Shown: positions 35,241-45,118 of the stretch, piece by piece
Position numbering within the stretch: position 1 is the first letter of the stretch
Layout of the letters: every line of letters starts with the position of its first letter
DNA from: TMP-86 sp046347195
GTDB lineage: Bacteria; Pseudomonadota; Gammaproteobacteria; Steroidobacterales; Steroidobacteraceae
NCBI GenBank assembly: GCA_046347195.1
Contig: JAXMGQ010000021.1
Span: forward strand, 1 to 64,000
Reading direction: 5' to 3'
DNA length: 64,000 nucleotides
The notes under the pieces: generated by a model
Told to the model about the DNA's origin: nothing
The model's input: only the letters and a program-made list of their open reading frames with translations
Databases searched by the model: none
Program-made: the position numbers and the translations under genes

Positions 35241-37082
35241 TCAGGCGGTCAGGACCATCAATTCCTCGTTGTCCGCAGGAGCGGCAGGGGCGGGCGCCGC
35301 CTTGGGCTTGAGCCAGGCCAGGCAGTCGGCCGCCGGCATGGGCTTGGCGAAGAGAAATCCCTGCCCGAGCATGCATTCGAGCTTCAGCAAGGCATCGACC
35401 TGCTGGTAGGACTCGATGCCTTCGGCGATCACCTCGATGTTGAGATGGCGGGCCATGGCGAGGATCGCGTTGACGATGGCGAGGTCGTTGCTGTCGGTGA
35501 CGAGGTCGCGGATGAAGCTGCGATCGATCTTCAGCGCATCGACGCGCCAGGTCTTCAGGTAACTGAGGCTCGAATAGCCGGTGCCGAAGTCGTCGATCGC
35601 GATGCGCACGCCGAGGTCGCGCAGCCGGCTCATGCTCTCCGTGGAGCTCTCGCCCTGGCGGTTCTGGCCGCCATCGAACATCACCCGTTCCGTCATCTCG
35701 AGTTGCAGCATGTCTGCCGCGATACCCTGGCTCTTGAGCAGCGTCGCGATGATGTTGTCGAGTTTCCCGCGGCGGATCTGGCCGGGAGACACGTTGACCG
35801 ACATCGGCACCAAAGTGGCGCCGGCGCGCCGCCAGGCGTTCATGTCGGCGAGGGCACGCTGCAGGACGAAGTTGCCGAGCGGGACGATGAGGCCTGATTC
35901 CTCCGCCACCGGGATGAACTTGTCAGGCGGGATCATGCCGTGCACGGGGTGGCGCCAGCGCATCAGCGCCTCGAGCCCGACGACCTTGCGGGTGCGGAAA
36001 TGGATCAGGGGTTGATAGTGCACGTCGAGCTGCTTGCCGCGCATTGCCTCGCGGATGGCCTCCTCCATGGCAACGCGATGCTTCAACTTCTGGTTCATCA
36101 CCGGGTTGAACATCTGCACGTTGTTGCGGCCGCGTTCCTTGGCCTGGTACATCGCCGTGTCCGAATGCTTCAGCAATTCACCCACGTCGGTCCCATCGCG
36201 GGGGAACAGGCTCACGCCCACGCTGCCGGTGGTCTGCAGCGCATGGCCGCCGATCACGATGGGATTCTTCAGGCTGTCGACGATGCGGGCCGCACTGCCG
36301 CTCACATCGGCGTTGCTGACCACGCGTGGCAGCACCACCACGAATTCATCGCCTCCCATGCGGATCACGACATCGGACTCGCGCACGCAGTCCCGCAGCC
36401 GGCGGGCCACCTCCTGCAGGAGCTGGTCACCGGTCTCGTGGCCGCGGGTATCGTTGATGTGCTTGAAATGATCCAGGTCGAGGAAGATGACGCCCAGCAC
36501 GGTGTTGGCCGACTTCGCTTCCGAGATGGCCCGGGGGAGGAATTCCGAGAGGAAATGCCGGTTGGGAAGGCCGGTGAGCTGGTCGTGATGCGCCAGCTGG
36601 TCCAGGCGCTGCTGGTTGTCGAGCAACTGCTGCTCGACCTTGACGCGAACGGAGATGTCCCGGGCCACGAACAGCAGCAGTTCGCGCCCCTCCAGCGTGA
36701 TCGAGCTGCATCGGATCTCGCTGTCCAGCAGCGAACCGTTCTTGTGCCGCTGCCGCGCGTGCGCGACGCTGGAATTGGCGCTGGCCTTGACCAGGCGCGC
36801 CTGCAGGGCTTCGGGTGACAGGGAGTCATCGGCGAAAACCTGCGACAGCGTCAGCGTGCGCGCTTCCTCGATGGTGAATCCGAGGGTGCGGCTGAAGGCG
36901 ACGTTGCAATGCTCGACGCGAAGCGTCGCGGGGTCGACGCAGACGACGCTGTCGACGATCTGGTCGACGCTGACCTTGTAGGGGTTCTCGTCGGTGGATT
37001 GGGTGAGCGCACCATAAGCGCGCTTCATGCGCTCGGTGGCGGCTCTGAAGGAAGAGCTCATCCGAAGCTTGCCATTCGACAT
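35241..37082 (-). CDS. PAS-GGDEF-EAL c-di-GMP signalling protein
   Basis: A 613-residue cytoplasmic protein. A PAS domain at about residues 40-155 (VDPATLRVEHCNVAFSRTLG) precedes a GGDEF domain with an intact RMGGDEFVVVLPR active site, then an EAL domain with EALMRW, SVNVSPGQ, EMTERV, IDDFGTGYSSL, LKIDRSFI, AEGIES and LGQGFLFAKPM all present. Both diguanylate cyclase and phosphodiesterase activity are therefore possible; many such hybrids use one only. No membrane segment is visible. It stands alone between the SDR and the MFS gene. Confidence 0.95.
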   Translation of the reverse strand: MSNGKLRMSSSFRAATERMKRAYGALTQSTDENPYKVSVDQIVDSVVCVDPATLRVEHCNVAFSRTLGFTIEEARTLTLSQVFADDSLSPEALQARLVKASANSSVAHARQRHKNGSLLDSEIRCSSITLEGRELLLFVARDISVRVKVEQQLLDNQQRLDQLAHHDQLTGLPNRHFLSEFLPRAISEAKSANTVLGVIFLDLDHFKHINDTRGHETGDQLLQEVARRLRDCVRESDVVIRMGGDEFVVVLPRVVSNADVSGSAARIVDSLKNPIVIGGHALQTTGSVGVSLFPRDGTDVGELLKHSDTAMYQAKERGRNNVQMFNPVMNQKLKHRVAMEEAIREAMRGKQLDVHYQPLIHFRTRKVVGLEALMRWRHPVHGMIPPDKFIPVAEESGLIVPLGNFVLQRALADMNAWRRAGATLVPMSVNVSPGQIRRGKLDNIIATLLKSQGIAADMLQLEMTERVMFDGGQNRQGESSTESMSRLRDLGVRIAIDDFGTGYSSLSYLKTWRVDALKIDRSFIRDLVTDSNDLAIVNAILAMARHLNIEVIAEGIESYQQVDALLKLECMLGQGFLFAKPMPAADCLAWLKPKAAPAPAAPADNEELMVLTA

Positions 37083-37174
37083 AATCAGCGCCGCTCAGGG
37101 TCGGTGCGAAGGAGTATGCCGAGCGGGCGTGGTCCAGACTGTTGCCGACCGCACATAATGGGAAAACGCGAACT

Positions 37175-38515
37175 TCAGTGGGAAATTCGCAGCCGGAACA
37201 GGTTGCAGGCCAGGGAGGTCAACGTCAGCCCCGCGACCACCCAGGCCGTGACGCTGGTTGCGCCCACGCCGAAGGAGAGCAGGGCCGCGAGCAAGGTCGC
37301 GCCGAGCGTCTGACTGACCAGCCGGGTGGTGGAAATGAGTCCACCGGCGGAGGCGACCCGGTGGGCCGGCGTGAGCTGCACGATGGTGCGGGCGTTGGGA
37401 GAGAAGAACATTCCATACCCCGTGCCCACCAGCATCATCCGCCAGACCAGGTGCCAGTGGTTCAGAGTGCGGGGCAACAGCGCGAGGGAACAGACGCCGA
37501 TCGTCGCGATCACCATTCCGATGCTGCCCAGGAGCGGCGCGCGATAGCGGTCCGACAGCTCTGCGGCGAGCGGGGCGACGACGATCATGGTGAGCGGCCA
37601 CGGCAGGATGGCGGCAGCCACCTCGGCGGGCGAGAAGCCATATTCGGCCTGCAGCCGGAAGGGCAGTGACAGCATCAAGGTGGAGGACCCGATGAAGGTC
37701 AGGTGGGCGGCGAGGACCGCGAGCCCGATGACCGGATGTGCGAGCAGGTCTACCGGCAGGATGGGAGCGTCGGATTTCAGCTCGCGACGGACGAAGGCAG
37801 CTCCGAGCGACAGACCGGCCAGCACCGCGGGAATCGTCAACAACAGGTGGCCGCCGTGTACGCCGGCCTCGATGCCGCCGATGGTGAGACCGAGAGTTGC
37901 CGCGCACAGCGCAGCGGCGGCCACATCGTACGGTTTCGGACGGTGAACCGGGTCCGGCAGGTGCCGCCTGCCGAGCCAGATGGACAGCAGCGCCAGCGGC
38001 GGGGTGAGCATGAAGATGTATCGCCAGGACAGGAAGCTGAGGATCGCACCGCCGATGACCGGTGCCGCGGCCATGGAGCTCGAGACGACCACGTTGTTCA
38101 GGGCAAGTCCGCGACCGAGCTGCCGGCGAGGATAGGTTTCCCGGATGAGCGCCGTGGCCACGCTGAGCGCGGCGGCGGCGCCCAATGCCTGGAAGAAACG
38201 CACGCACAGCAGGAAGGAGAGCTGCGTCGCGAGGAAGCACAGGATGCTGGCGGCCAAGAACGTCCATTGACCGAATTGATAGAGCCTGCGCAACCCGATG
38301 CGCTCCCCGAGCGCGGAGAACGGCAGGATGGTCATCACCAGTCCCAGCTGATACACGGTGACGACCAGCACTGCCTCCGAAGGACGAACGGCGAGATCCG
38401 CCGCGAGCGTCGGAAGCGCGATGCTCACGATGTAACCGTCCAGGACGCCCAGCGATGTGCCCAGGCACAGTGCGACCATCGCGAAGTAGCGTCGCGGTTT
38501 GGGAAGTCCTTCCAT
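37175..38515 (-). CDS. MFS drug-type efflux transporter (DHA2/EmrB-QacA-like)
   Basis: A 446-residue transporter with multiple hydrophobic segments. ALGERIGLRRLY is the loop 2-3 motif of the major facilitator family (GxxxDRxGRR variant), and LDGYIVSIALPTLAADL near residue 27 is the DHA2-type motif D1. It probably exports a hydrophobic or cationic compound by proton antiport. ATG 38515 is preferred; the longer frame to 38668 gives a non-family leader. It is divergent from an AraC regulator at 38648, which may control it. Confidence 0.9.
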   Translation of the reverse strand: MEGLPKPRRYFAMVALCLGTSLGVLDGYIVSIALPTLAADLAVRPSEAVLVVTVYQLGLVMTILPFSALGERIGLRRLYQFGQWTFLAASILCFLATQLSFLLCVRFFQALGAAAALSVATALIRETYPRRQLGRGLALNNVVVSSSMAAAPVIGGAILSFLSWRYIFMLTPPLALLSIWLGRRHLPDPVHRPKPYDVAAAALCAATLGLTIGGIEAGVHGGHLLLTIPAVLAGLSLGAAFVRRELKSDAPILPVDLLAHPVIGLAVLAAHLTFIGSSTLMLSLPFRLQAEYGFSPAEVAAAILPWPLTMIVVAPLAAELSDRYRAPLLGSIGMVIATIGVCSLALLPRTLNHWHLVWRMMLVGTGYGMFFSPNARTIVQLTPAHRVASAGGLISTTRLVSQTLGATLLAALLSFGVGATSVTAWVVAGLTLTSLACNLFRLRISH

Positions 38516-38613
38516 TCGATGGGATCCGGCGGCGGGCGGCTTGGTATGGTAGCAGCCCGCATCCTCATCGCCGGAACTGCTGTAATATAGACATCTAGTT
38601 ATCAATAGGTTAT

Positions 38614-38625
38614 GAGATATATCTC
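38614..38625. promoter_or_regulatory. 12-bp palindrome GAGATATATCTC in the MFS/AraC gap
   Basis: A perfect palindrome in an AT-rich stretch (38580-38636) between the divergent MFS transporter and AraC regulator, in otherwise GC-rich DNA. It is well placed for promoters in both directions or a regulator site. There is no independent support. Confidence 0.35.
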
Positions 38626-38647
38626 GATATAGATTCAAGCGCCGCCT

Positions 38648-39769
38648 GTGCTGGCCGACGGCGCGCATTCCTGCGCGCGCCCCTCTCGTGTTGGGTTAGT
38701 CTCCACCCCAGTGAATCGCAGCACTCCCCCCTCCAGACCCGCCACGTCGCGCGGCTTGTTTCGCGACATCCTTCACCGTGGCGGACTGCCATTGTCCGAG
38801 GTCTTCGATGCCCTGTCGGCGCCGCCGCCGGGTACGCGTTACTTGGCCGATCCTGACCGCGGCATCAGTGGGGCGCGCATGCGAGTCGATGCGTCGCAGG
38901 GAACGGGCAGTTGGGACTTCCTGCGCATCCGCAATGACCTGTTCATGGTCGCGACGGATGCCGTCTATGACGAGCCTCGTCAGGAGGTGATGCTGGGCGA
39001 GGGGCACTACGAGTTCTACGCCAAGCTCTCCGGCAGGCTTCGTTTCGACCTGCCTCGCGGTGGCTCGTTCGAGATGACGGGTCCCACGCTGGTGTTCGTC
39101 AGGCAGGCGCGCGGGGTGAACTTGCGCGAGACGCTGCATGCGCGAACTCGTGAGACCTGCGCGACGGTGCATTGCCGGCCCGAGTTCCTTCGGTCGCTCC
39201 TCGATGAGGAGCGCCTGCGAGCGCTCGACTCGCTGGTGGACACCGGGTCGGACAATCCGCTGGTGCTTCGGCAGTTTCCCCTGACGCCGGCATTGGCCGT
39301 CTGCATCAGGAACCTGATCTCCTGCCCCTTCGACGGTGCGCTGCGACTGCTGTACCTTGAATCCAAGGTGCTCGAGTATCTCTGTCACGCGCTCGCAGCC
39401 TGCGTGGAAGGCCATCGCACCGCGGACCTGGAATCCACCGGCAGCATCGACCCGCGTCTCGACCTTGCCCGTGCCCGCCTGATCGAACCTTCCGGATTGA
39501 TCCCAGGCGTGCGTGAACTCGCGCGTCTGGTCGGCCTGTCGGAGTCCAAGCTCAAGCGGGACTTCAAGGCGGCCTTTGGAAAGTCCATCGTCGAATATGC
39601 CCTGGAGCGGCGCATGGCGCTGGCCATGGACATGCTGCGGGCGGGAACCAAGCCGGTGGGCGAGGTGGCGGCTGCCGTCGGTTATCGTCACCACACCAGT
39701 TTCACGGCCGCCTTCCGCCGCTTCTACGGCTTCTCACCCCGCACGTCGGGGAAGGCCACCGCACACTGA
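38648..39769 (+). CDS. AraC-family transcriptional regulator
   Basis: A regulator of up to 373 residues with a C-terminal double helix-turn-helix (GVRELARLVGLSESKLKRDF at about 287-306, then VGEVAAAVGYRHHTSFTAAF). The N-terminal sensing domain begins around SGLF-like TSRGLFRDIL and resembles that of the AraC protein at 44036; the two are clearly related. Start choice is uncertain: GTG at 38648 or GTG at 38711, neither with a strong ribosome site. It stands upstream of two CocE-type hydrolases and divergent from an exporter, so either could be its target. Confidence 0.9.
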   Translation: MLADGAHSCARPSRVGLVSTPVNRSTPPSRPATSRGLFRDILHRGGLPLSEVFDALSAPPPGTRYLADPDRGISGARMRVDASQGTGSWDFLRIRNDLFMVATDAVYDEPRQEVMLGEGHYEFYAKLSGRLRFDLPRGGSFEMTGPTLVFVRQARGVNLRETLHARTRETCATVHCRPEFLRSLLDEERLRALDSLVDTGSDNPLVLRQFPLTPALAVCIRNLISCPFDGALRLLYLESKVLEYLCHALAACVEGHRTADLESTGSIDPRLDLARARLIEPSGLIPGVRELARLVGLSESKLKRDFKAAFGKSIVEYALERRMALAMDMLRAGTKPVGEVAAAVGYRHHTSFTAAFRRFYGFSPRTSGKATAH

Positions 39770-39900
39770 GCGCGTTGCCACGCCAGGCAGCGCACGCACC
39801 CTCGCCGTGAAGTCTCCTAAGTTTGCGGCACGGCCTCTTCAGTACCCATGCAGGATCCATGGTAATAGTTCACTCGCCCGTCCCGAAAAGAGCGAGAACC

Positions 39901-41838
39901 ATGCGCGATGCGACCCGGCGGCGATCTGTCTTCGGTAGGTCAGCAACTCTCCTCGGCGGGGTGACGCTGAGCGCTCTGCTGGCATCGGCCGGTACGGTGA
40001 CGGTTCCAGAGGAGGCATTGCGGCCACTTCAACCCTATGTGCCGGCCGAGACCTCCTCGTTGATCGACATGTTCGGGCTTGCCGACGTGGCGCGATTCGA
40101 GCAGGCGGTACCGGTCGAGATGCGCGATGGAACGTGGCTGTCGGCGGACCTGATCATTCCGCGGGATGCCACCGAGCGATCCAGGCGGCCGGCCATCCTC
40201 ATCAAGACGCCCTACGACAAGTCGCTGACGGCCGAACCGGGGTTGCAGCGCGATGTGATGGCGCGGCTGGTCAGGGCGGGCTATGTGCTGGCGGTGGTGA
40301 ATGATCGCGGCACCCAATGGTCGGAAGGCCGATATCACTGGTTGTCGGGGGCGAATGCCGATGCATACGACACCCTGACCTGGATGGCGCGCCAGTCCTG
40401 GTCCAACGGGCGCATCGGCACCTACGGTTGCTCATCGCCAGGCGAATACCAGCTCGGGCTGGCCAGCATGAACCATCCGGCCCACAAGGCCGCGGTGATC
40501 ATGGCGGCCGCCACCGGCTACGGCGTCATTCCGGGCTTCAGCGACCAGGGCATCTTCTACCGCGGCGGCATCCCGAGTCTCGACTGGGCGTGGTGGTATC
40601 GCACCTTTGCGTTCTACGCCCACCCCATATTGCCGCGCAGCCTGAGCCAGCAGGAGCGATCTCAGGCAGCGGCGTTCTTCAGCTCCTCGCCGTCGCGCAA
40701 CCTCACGCCCTCCGCCGGCCTGAGCTGGGTGTCGCACCTGCCCAGCGCCGAGGTGTTGTCAGCCGATGGTTCACCGCAGACCGAGTTCGAGAAGCTGATC
40801 AGGATGTCGCCCACGGATCCCGGCTGGAAGCAGTACGACTTCGTCAATCAGGGCAACAGCACCAAAGTTCCCTCGCTGCACATCGACAGCTGGTACGACG
40901 CACTGGAGATCTACGGCACGATGAGGGGCTTCGAGTACCTTTCCTCGAATTCCCCGAACCAGAACCTGATCGTCGGCCCAACCGCCCACTGCATGCAGGG
41001 ATCGGAAACGGAAGATACCTTGGTCGGCGACCGGCCCGTCGGCGATGCGCGCTTCCCGTACGCGGATCGGATCGTGAGCTTCTTCGATCACTGGCTCAAG
41101 CCCGACGAGCATCGCCCGCTGGATCTGCCGCGCATCCAGTACTACCTGCTGTCGGGAGACCAGTGGCATACATCGACGGCGTGGCCGCCGGCGGGCGGAC
41201 ATACCGCCAGCCTGTACCTGCACAGCAAGGGACGGGCGAACAGCCTGCTGGGGGACGGCGAGCTGACACCCACGGCGCCCACTGCCGAGGAGCCGGCCGA
41301 CCGCTTCGTCTACGATCCATTGAATCCCGTCCCCACGCGCGGAGGGGGTTGTTGTGAGCCGGCGGTGGCGCTCGACCAGCGACCCGTGGAACTGCGCAAC
41401 GATGTGCTCGTCTACTCCAGCGCGCCGCTGGAGAAGGATCTCGACGTCGTGGGCTACGTCAAGGCGGACCTGCACTTCGAATCCAGCGCACCGGATACGG
41501 ATCTGATGCTCAAGCTCGTCGATGTCTATCCCGATGGGCGCGCCTTCAATCTGGGGGACAGCGCCCTGCGGCTGCGGTATCGGGAAGGGCGCTCGAATCC
41601 CACTCGGATGCGCGCGGGAGAAGTCTACAAGGTCGGCCTCGAAGGCATCGTCACCGCCAATCGCTTCAAGGCCGGACACCGCATCCGCATCGAGATCACC
41701 AGCAGCAACTTTCCCGGTCTCGAGCGCAACCTGAACAGTGGCGGCGCCAACCAGGAGGAGTCGGTGGCGCACGTGGCAGTGAACAGTGTGCACCACAGTC
41801 CAAAGTATCCGTCGAAGATCACGTTCACGACGCAATGA
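39901..41838 (+). CDS. Exported CocE/NonD family hydrolase (X-Pro dipeptidyl-peptidase-like)
   Basis: A 645-residue alpha/beta hydrolase with a C-terminal jelly-roll domain. An N-terminal twin-arginine-like signal (RRRSVFGRSATLLGGVTLSA) directs export. The nucleophile region is GTYGCSSPGEYQ, less canonical than the usual GxSYxG. The acid lies in SWYDALEIYG and the histidine in GPTAHCMQG. The C-terminal domain has SAPLEKDLDVVGYVKADLHF and RIEITSSNFP, standard for cocaine esterase and glutaryl acylase relatives. These enzymes cut esters or amides of varied acids. A second paralogue follows after 41 bases. Confidence 0.9.
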   Translation: MRDATRRRSVFGRSATLLGGVTLSALLASAGTVTVPEEALRPLQPYVPAETSSLIDMFGLADVARFEQAVPVEMRDGTWLSADLIIPRDATERSRRPAILIKTPYDKSLTAEPGLQRDVMARLVRAGYVLAVVNDRGTQWSEGRYHWLSGANADAYDTLTWMARQSWSNGRIGTYGCSSPGEYQLGLASMNHPAHKAAVIMAAATGYGVIPGFSDQGIFYRGGIPSLDWAWWYRTFAFYAHPILPRSLSQQERSQAAAFFSSSPSRNLTPSAGLSWVSHLPSAEVLSADGSPQTEFEKLIRMSPTDPGWKQYDFVNQGNSTKVPSLHIDSWYDALEIYGTMRGFEYLSSNSPNQNLIVGPTAHCMQGSETEDTLVGDRPVGDARFPYADRIVSFFDHWLKPDEHRPLDLPRIQYYLLSGDQWHTSTAWPPAGGHTASLYLHSKGRANSLLGDGELTPTAPTAEEPADRFVYDPLNPVPTRGGGCCEPAVALDQRPVELRNDVLVYSSAPLEKDLDVVGYVKADLHFESSAPDTDLMLKLVDVYPDGRAFNLGDSALRLRYREGRSNPTRMRAGEVYKVGLEGIVTANRFKAGHRIRIEITSSNFPGLERNLNSGGANQEESVAHVAVNSVHHSPKYPSKITFTTQ

Positions 41839-41879
41839 CCGGGTCCAATGCTTGCGCGCTCGAAGGAGGATGAACGGAA

Positions 41880-44036
41880 ATGAATGACGAACATGAGCTG
41901 ACCGGATCGGCGAACTCGAACACCATCAGCCGCCGGTCGGCGATGCAGGGCATCGGAGGGTTGGCCGTCGCGGCGGCGTTAGGATTGCAGCCGGCGCAAG
42001 GGCACGCGGCCGCCGCCAAGGGCGCGGGCAGTTTTCGCGAAATCGAGCACACCTGGATCCCGATGCCCGACGGCGTGAGGCTGGCGGCGCGGATCTGGCT
42101 GCCGCTGGGAGCCGAGCGGCGGCCGGTTCCCGCCCTGTTCAATTACTGCCCGTATTTCGCGCGGCTCTTCACCCGGGTCGAGGACGACGCCCGATTCTCC
42201 TGGTTCGCCAGTCACGGCTATGCCTGCGTGCGCGTGGATATCCGCGGCTCCGGCGATTCGGAAGGGCTGCCTCTGGACGAGTACGTCCGTCAGGAGCAGG
42301 ACGACGGCGTGGAGATCATCAAGTGGATCGCGGCACAGCCCTGGTGCTCCGGCGCCGTGGGCATGGAAGGCCTGTCCTGGAGCGGATTCAATTCCCTGCA
42401 GGTCGCCGCGCGCCGTCCCCCGGCGCTCAAGGCGATCATGACGCATTGCTCCACGGATGACCGCTACGCCGATGACGCCCATTTCAAGGGCGGCTGCATC
42501 ATCAACGACAACTTCCTGTGGGGCACGGCCTTCTTCGCCATTCAGGGCACGCCGGCGGATCCCGAGATCACGGGCCGCGAAGGCTGGCGGGACCAGTGGT
42601 TGAAGCGGTTGAACGCCATCGATTTCAATCTGGGGAAGTGGCTCACGCATCAGCATCGCGATGCCTTCTGGAAGCACGGCTCCGTCATCGAGGATTACTC
42701 GCAGATCGCCTGTCCCGTGTATGCCATCGGCGGTTGGGTGGATGGCTACAAGAACACGGTCTTCCGGCTGCTCGAGGGATTGAAGGTCCCTCGCAAGGGC
42801 CTGGTCGGTCCGTGGACTCACACCTACCCGCACACCGGCGTGCCGGGACCGGCCATCGGCTATCTCCCCGAAGCCCTGCGTTGGTGGGATCACTGGCTCA
42901 AGGGCAAGCCCACCGGGATCATGGATGAACCCATGCTGCGATTCTGGATGCAGGAGCAGACAGCGCGGCCCGACGTGGCCGACGTGCCGGGGCGTTGGGC
43001 GGCGGAGGATCAGTGGCCCTCGGGGCGCAGCGTGCCGAAGACGTTCTATCTCAATGCATCGCGGCGGCTCGAGTCCTCTTCATCCGCCGAGGGGCCCTTG
43101 ATCCTGGCCCCGTGGCAGACCGTCGGTGGCGCCAGTGGCAACTGGTGTCCCTCCGGGGCGGGCACCGCGGAGGACCTGCGCATCGACCTGCCGCTGGATC
43201 AACGCGTGGATGATGCCCGATCGCTGGTGTTCGACTCGGCGCCGCTGAGCGAGCCGCTGGAATTCCTCGGCGCGCCGGAGCTCGCGCTGAGCGTTGCGGT
43301 CGACCGGCCCGTCGCTTTCGTCGCGGTCCGGCTCAACGAGGTCTGGCCCGATGGCCGCGTGGAACGGATCACCTACGGCATCCTGAACCTGTGCCATCGG
43401 GACAGCCACGAGCATCCCACGGCCCTGCAGCCCGGAGCGCGATACGAGGTTCGCCTGCGCCTGGATCACGCTGCGCATCGTTTCCGCGCAGGCAATGCCA
43501 TCCGGATCGCCATCTCGACGGCGTATTGGCCGATGGTGCTGCCTTCGCCGGAACCGGTGACCTTGACGGTGTTCGGTGGGCATTCGAGCCAGCTCCAGTT
43601 GCCCGTTCGACCACCGCGTTCGCAGGATGCGAGTCTGCGTGCCTTCGAGCCGCCCTTCGTGCCTCCCATGGCGATCGAGTCGATCGAATCCACTCCCGGC
43701 AGCCGCATCGTCGAATGGGACACGGGCAGCCAGCGCCAGGTCGTTCGCTATGAAGCCGGCAATTCCGTGGCGCTTCTCAAGGCCGTCAACACGCGACTGC
43801 GGACCGACATCAAGATGCAATACACGATCAGTGACAAGGATACGGCGGCGGTCATGGAATCGGCCGTGACCTGGGGATGGGAGCGCGATCCCTGGCTGCC
43901 GCGAATCGTGGCGACCTCCAGGATCACGACCACTCCCCGTGAGTTCATCGTCCACGGAGAATTCAGCGCCTATGACGGCAAGGAAAAGCTGCTGACCCGC
44001 AGCTGGCAGCAATCCATCCCGCGCGAGCTGGTCTGA
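41880..44036 (+). CDS. Tat-exported CocE/NonD family hydrolase, second copy
   Basis: A 718-residue enzyme of the same family with a clear twin-arginine signal (SRRSAMQGIGGLAVAAALGL). The nucleophile elbow is canonical: GMEGLSWSGFNSLQ. The acid is in GGWVDGYKNT and the histidine in GPWTHTYP. It has a typical jelly-roll C-terminus and an additional region after about residue 590 (SIESTPGSRIVEWDTGSQRQ), longer than usual. GAAGGAGG precedes the ATG. It overlaps the next AraC gene by one base, so enzyme and regulator are co-expressed. The substrates are unknown; the pair may attack peptides, esters or acylated amines outside the cytoplasm. Confidence 0.92.
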   Translation: MNDEHELTGSANSNTISRRSAMQGIGGLAVAAALGLQPAQGHAAAAKGAGSFREIEHTWIPMPDGVRLAARIWLPLGAERRPVPALFNYCPYFARLFTRVEDDARFSWFASHGYACVRVDIRGSGDSEGLPLDEYVRQEQDDGVEIIKWIAAQPWCSGAVGMEGLSWSGFNSLQVAARRPPALKAIMTHCSTDDRYADDAHFKGGCIINDNFLWGTAFFAIQGTPADPEITGREGWRDQWLKRLNAIDFNLGKWLTHQHRDAFWKHGSVIEDYSQIACPVYAIGGWVDGYKNTVFRLLEGLKVPRKGLVGPWTHTYPHTGVPGPAIGYLPEALRWWDHWLKGKPTGIMDEPMLRFWMQEQTARPDVADVPGRWAAEDQWPSGRSVPKTFYLNASRRLESSSSAEGPLILAPWQTVGGASGNWCPSGAGTAEDLRIDLPLDQRVDDARSLVFDSAPLSEPLEFLGAPELALSVAVDRPVAFVAVRLNEVWPDGRVERITYGILNLCHRDSHEHPTALQPGARYEVRLRLDHAAHRFRAGNAIRIAISTAYWPMVLPSPEPVTLTVFGGHSSQLQLPVRPPRSQDASLRAFEPPFVPPMAIESIESTPGSRIVEWDTGSQRQVVRYEAGNSVALLKAVNTRLRTDIKMQYTISDKDTAAVMESAVTWGWERDPWLPRIVATSRITTTPREFIVHGEFSAYDGKEKLLTRSWQQSIPRELV

Positions 44037-45118
44037 TGGCGGGCATCATGCAGCAGTCCTTCGATCATGTCGTGGAGCCGGGTCGTGGCCTGTTCCGCCA
44101 GGAACTCATCGGGCGCTCGCCCGCGAAGACGCTCACGGCCTTGTTTTCCGATCTGCGCCGCGTGACGCGCGGTGAATTCCTGGGAGAGGATGCGGAACGG
44201 CAGCTCCAGGGCGCCCGCCTCCTGGTCGATCGGACCGAAGGGCAGGGTTCCTGGGAGCTGTATCGGTTGGGAGATGGTGTCTACGTCGTCGCGGCCGATG
44301 GCATCTACGACTCGCCCCGGAGTGAGAGGATGCCGGGCGAGGGATTGATCGAAATCCACCTGCGGCTCTCGGGCGTGCTGGAGATGATGCTGCCCGGTTT
44401 GCGCCATCCCCTGGTGGCCTCCGGTCCCAGCGTGCTGTTGCTGCATCAGCCCTCAGGCGCGGATATCCTCGAACGTGTGCTGCCCCATCAACGCGATGCC
44501 GGTGTTTCCTTGTATTGTCGACCTGGCTATCTCTCGAGCCTCGTGAAGCGTCACGCCATCAGCGGATGGCCGGTGCTCGAGGAGATCGAGGCTTCTGGCG
44601 CGCAGCAGCGGGTCTGGCACCGGATGATTCCGCTCTCGCCGGCGCTGGTGTTGTCGGCCAGAAGCCTGCTGCAGAACTCCTATCGCGGCGGTCTGCGCTT
44701 GCTCCATGCCGAGGCCAAGGCGCTGGAGATCCTGTGCGAGGTGATCGACACGACCCGCATCGATGCCGGCGCCAGGACGACAGGTCTCACCGACACCGAA
44801 GTGCGGCAGTTGAACTCGGCGCGCCGGATCCTCGCCTCGCAACTGGACTCACCGCCGCGGCTGGGCGACATCGCGAGACAGATCGGCATGAGCGGTTCAA
44901 AGCTCAAGCGTGTGTTCAAGGCCCAGTACGGGGTCACGATGGCGGATTTCAACCTCGAATGCCGCATGCGGCACGCGCTGGAACTGCTGCGCGACAAGCG
45001 CCTGTTCGTCGGGCACGTGGCTCACCTCGTGGGCTACCGGCACCAGACCAGCTTCACCTTCGCCTTTCGTGAATACTTCGGCTTCCTTCCCAGTGCGGCG
45101 CGCAATGAAATGCACTGA
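44036..45118 (+). CDS. AraC-family transcriptional regulator, second copy
   Basis: A 360-residue regulator. The C-terminal double helix-turn-helix is PRLGDIARQIGMSGSKLKRV, then VGHVAHLVGYRHQTSFTFAF; the N-terminal domain is homologous to the AraC protein at 38648 (both have WELYRLGDGVYVVAADGIYD or its counterpart and the later CRPGYLSSLV/CRPEFLRSLL block). ATG overlaps the hydrolase stop; its own stop lies within the start of the downstream MFS gene. This coupling suggests it senses a product of the hydrolases or a substrate of the transporter. Confidence 0.93.
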   Translation: MAGIMQQSFDHVVEPGRGLFRQELIGRSPAKTLTALFSDLRRVTRGEFLGEDAERQLQGARLLVDRTEGQGSWELYRLGDGVYVVAADGIYDSPRSERMPGEGLIEIHLRLSGVLEMMLPGLRHPLVASGPSVLLLHQPSGADILERVLPHQRDAGVSLYCRPGYLSSLVKRHAISGWPVLEEIEASGAQQRVWHRMIPLSPALVLSARSLLQNSYRGGLRLLHAEAKALEILCEVIDTTRIDAGARTTGLTDTEVRQLNSARRILASQLDSPPRLGDIARQIGMSGSKLKRVFKAQYGVTMADFNLECRMRHALELLRDKRLFVGHVAHLVGYRHQTSFTFAFREYFGFLPSAARNEMH

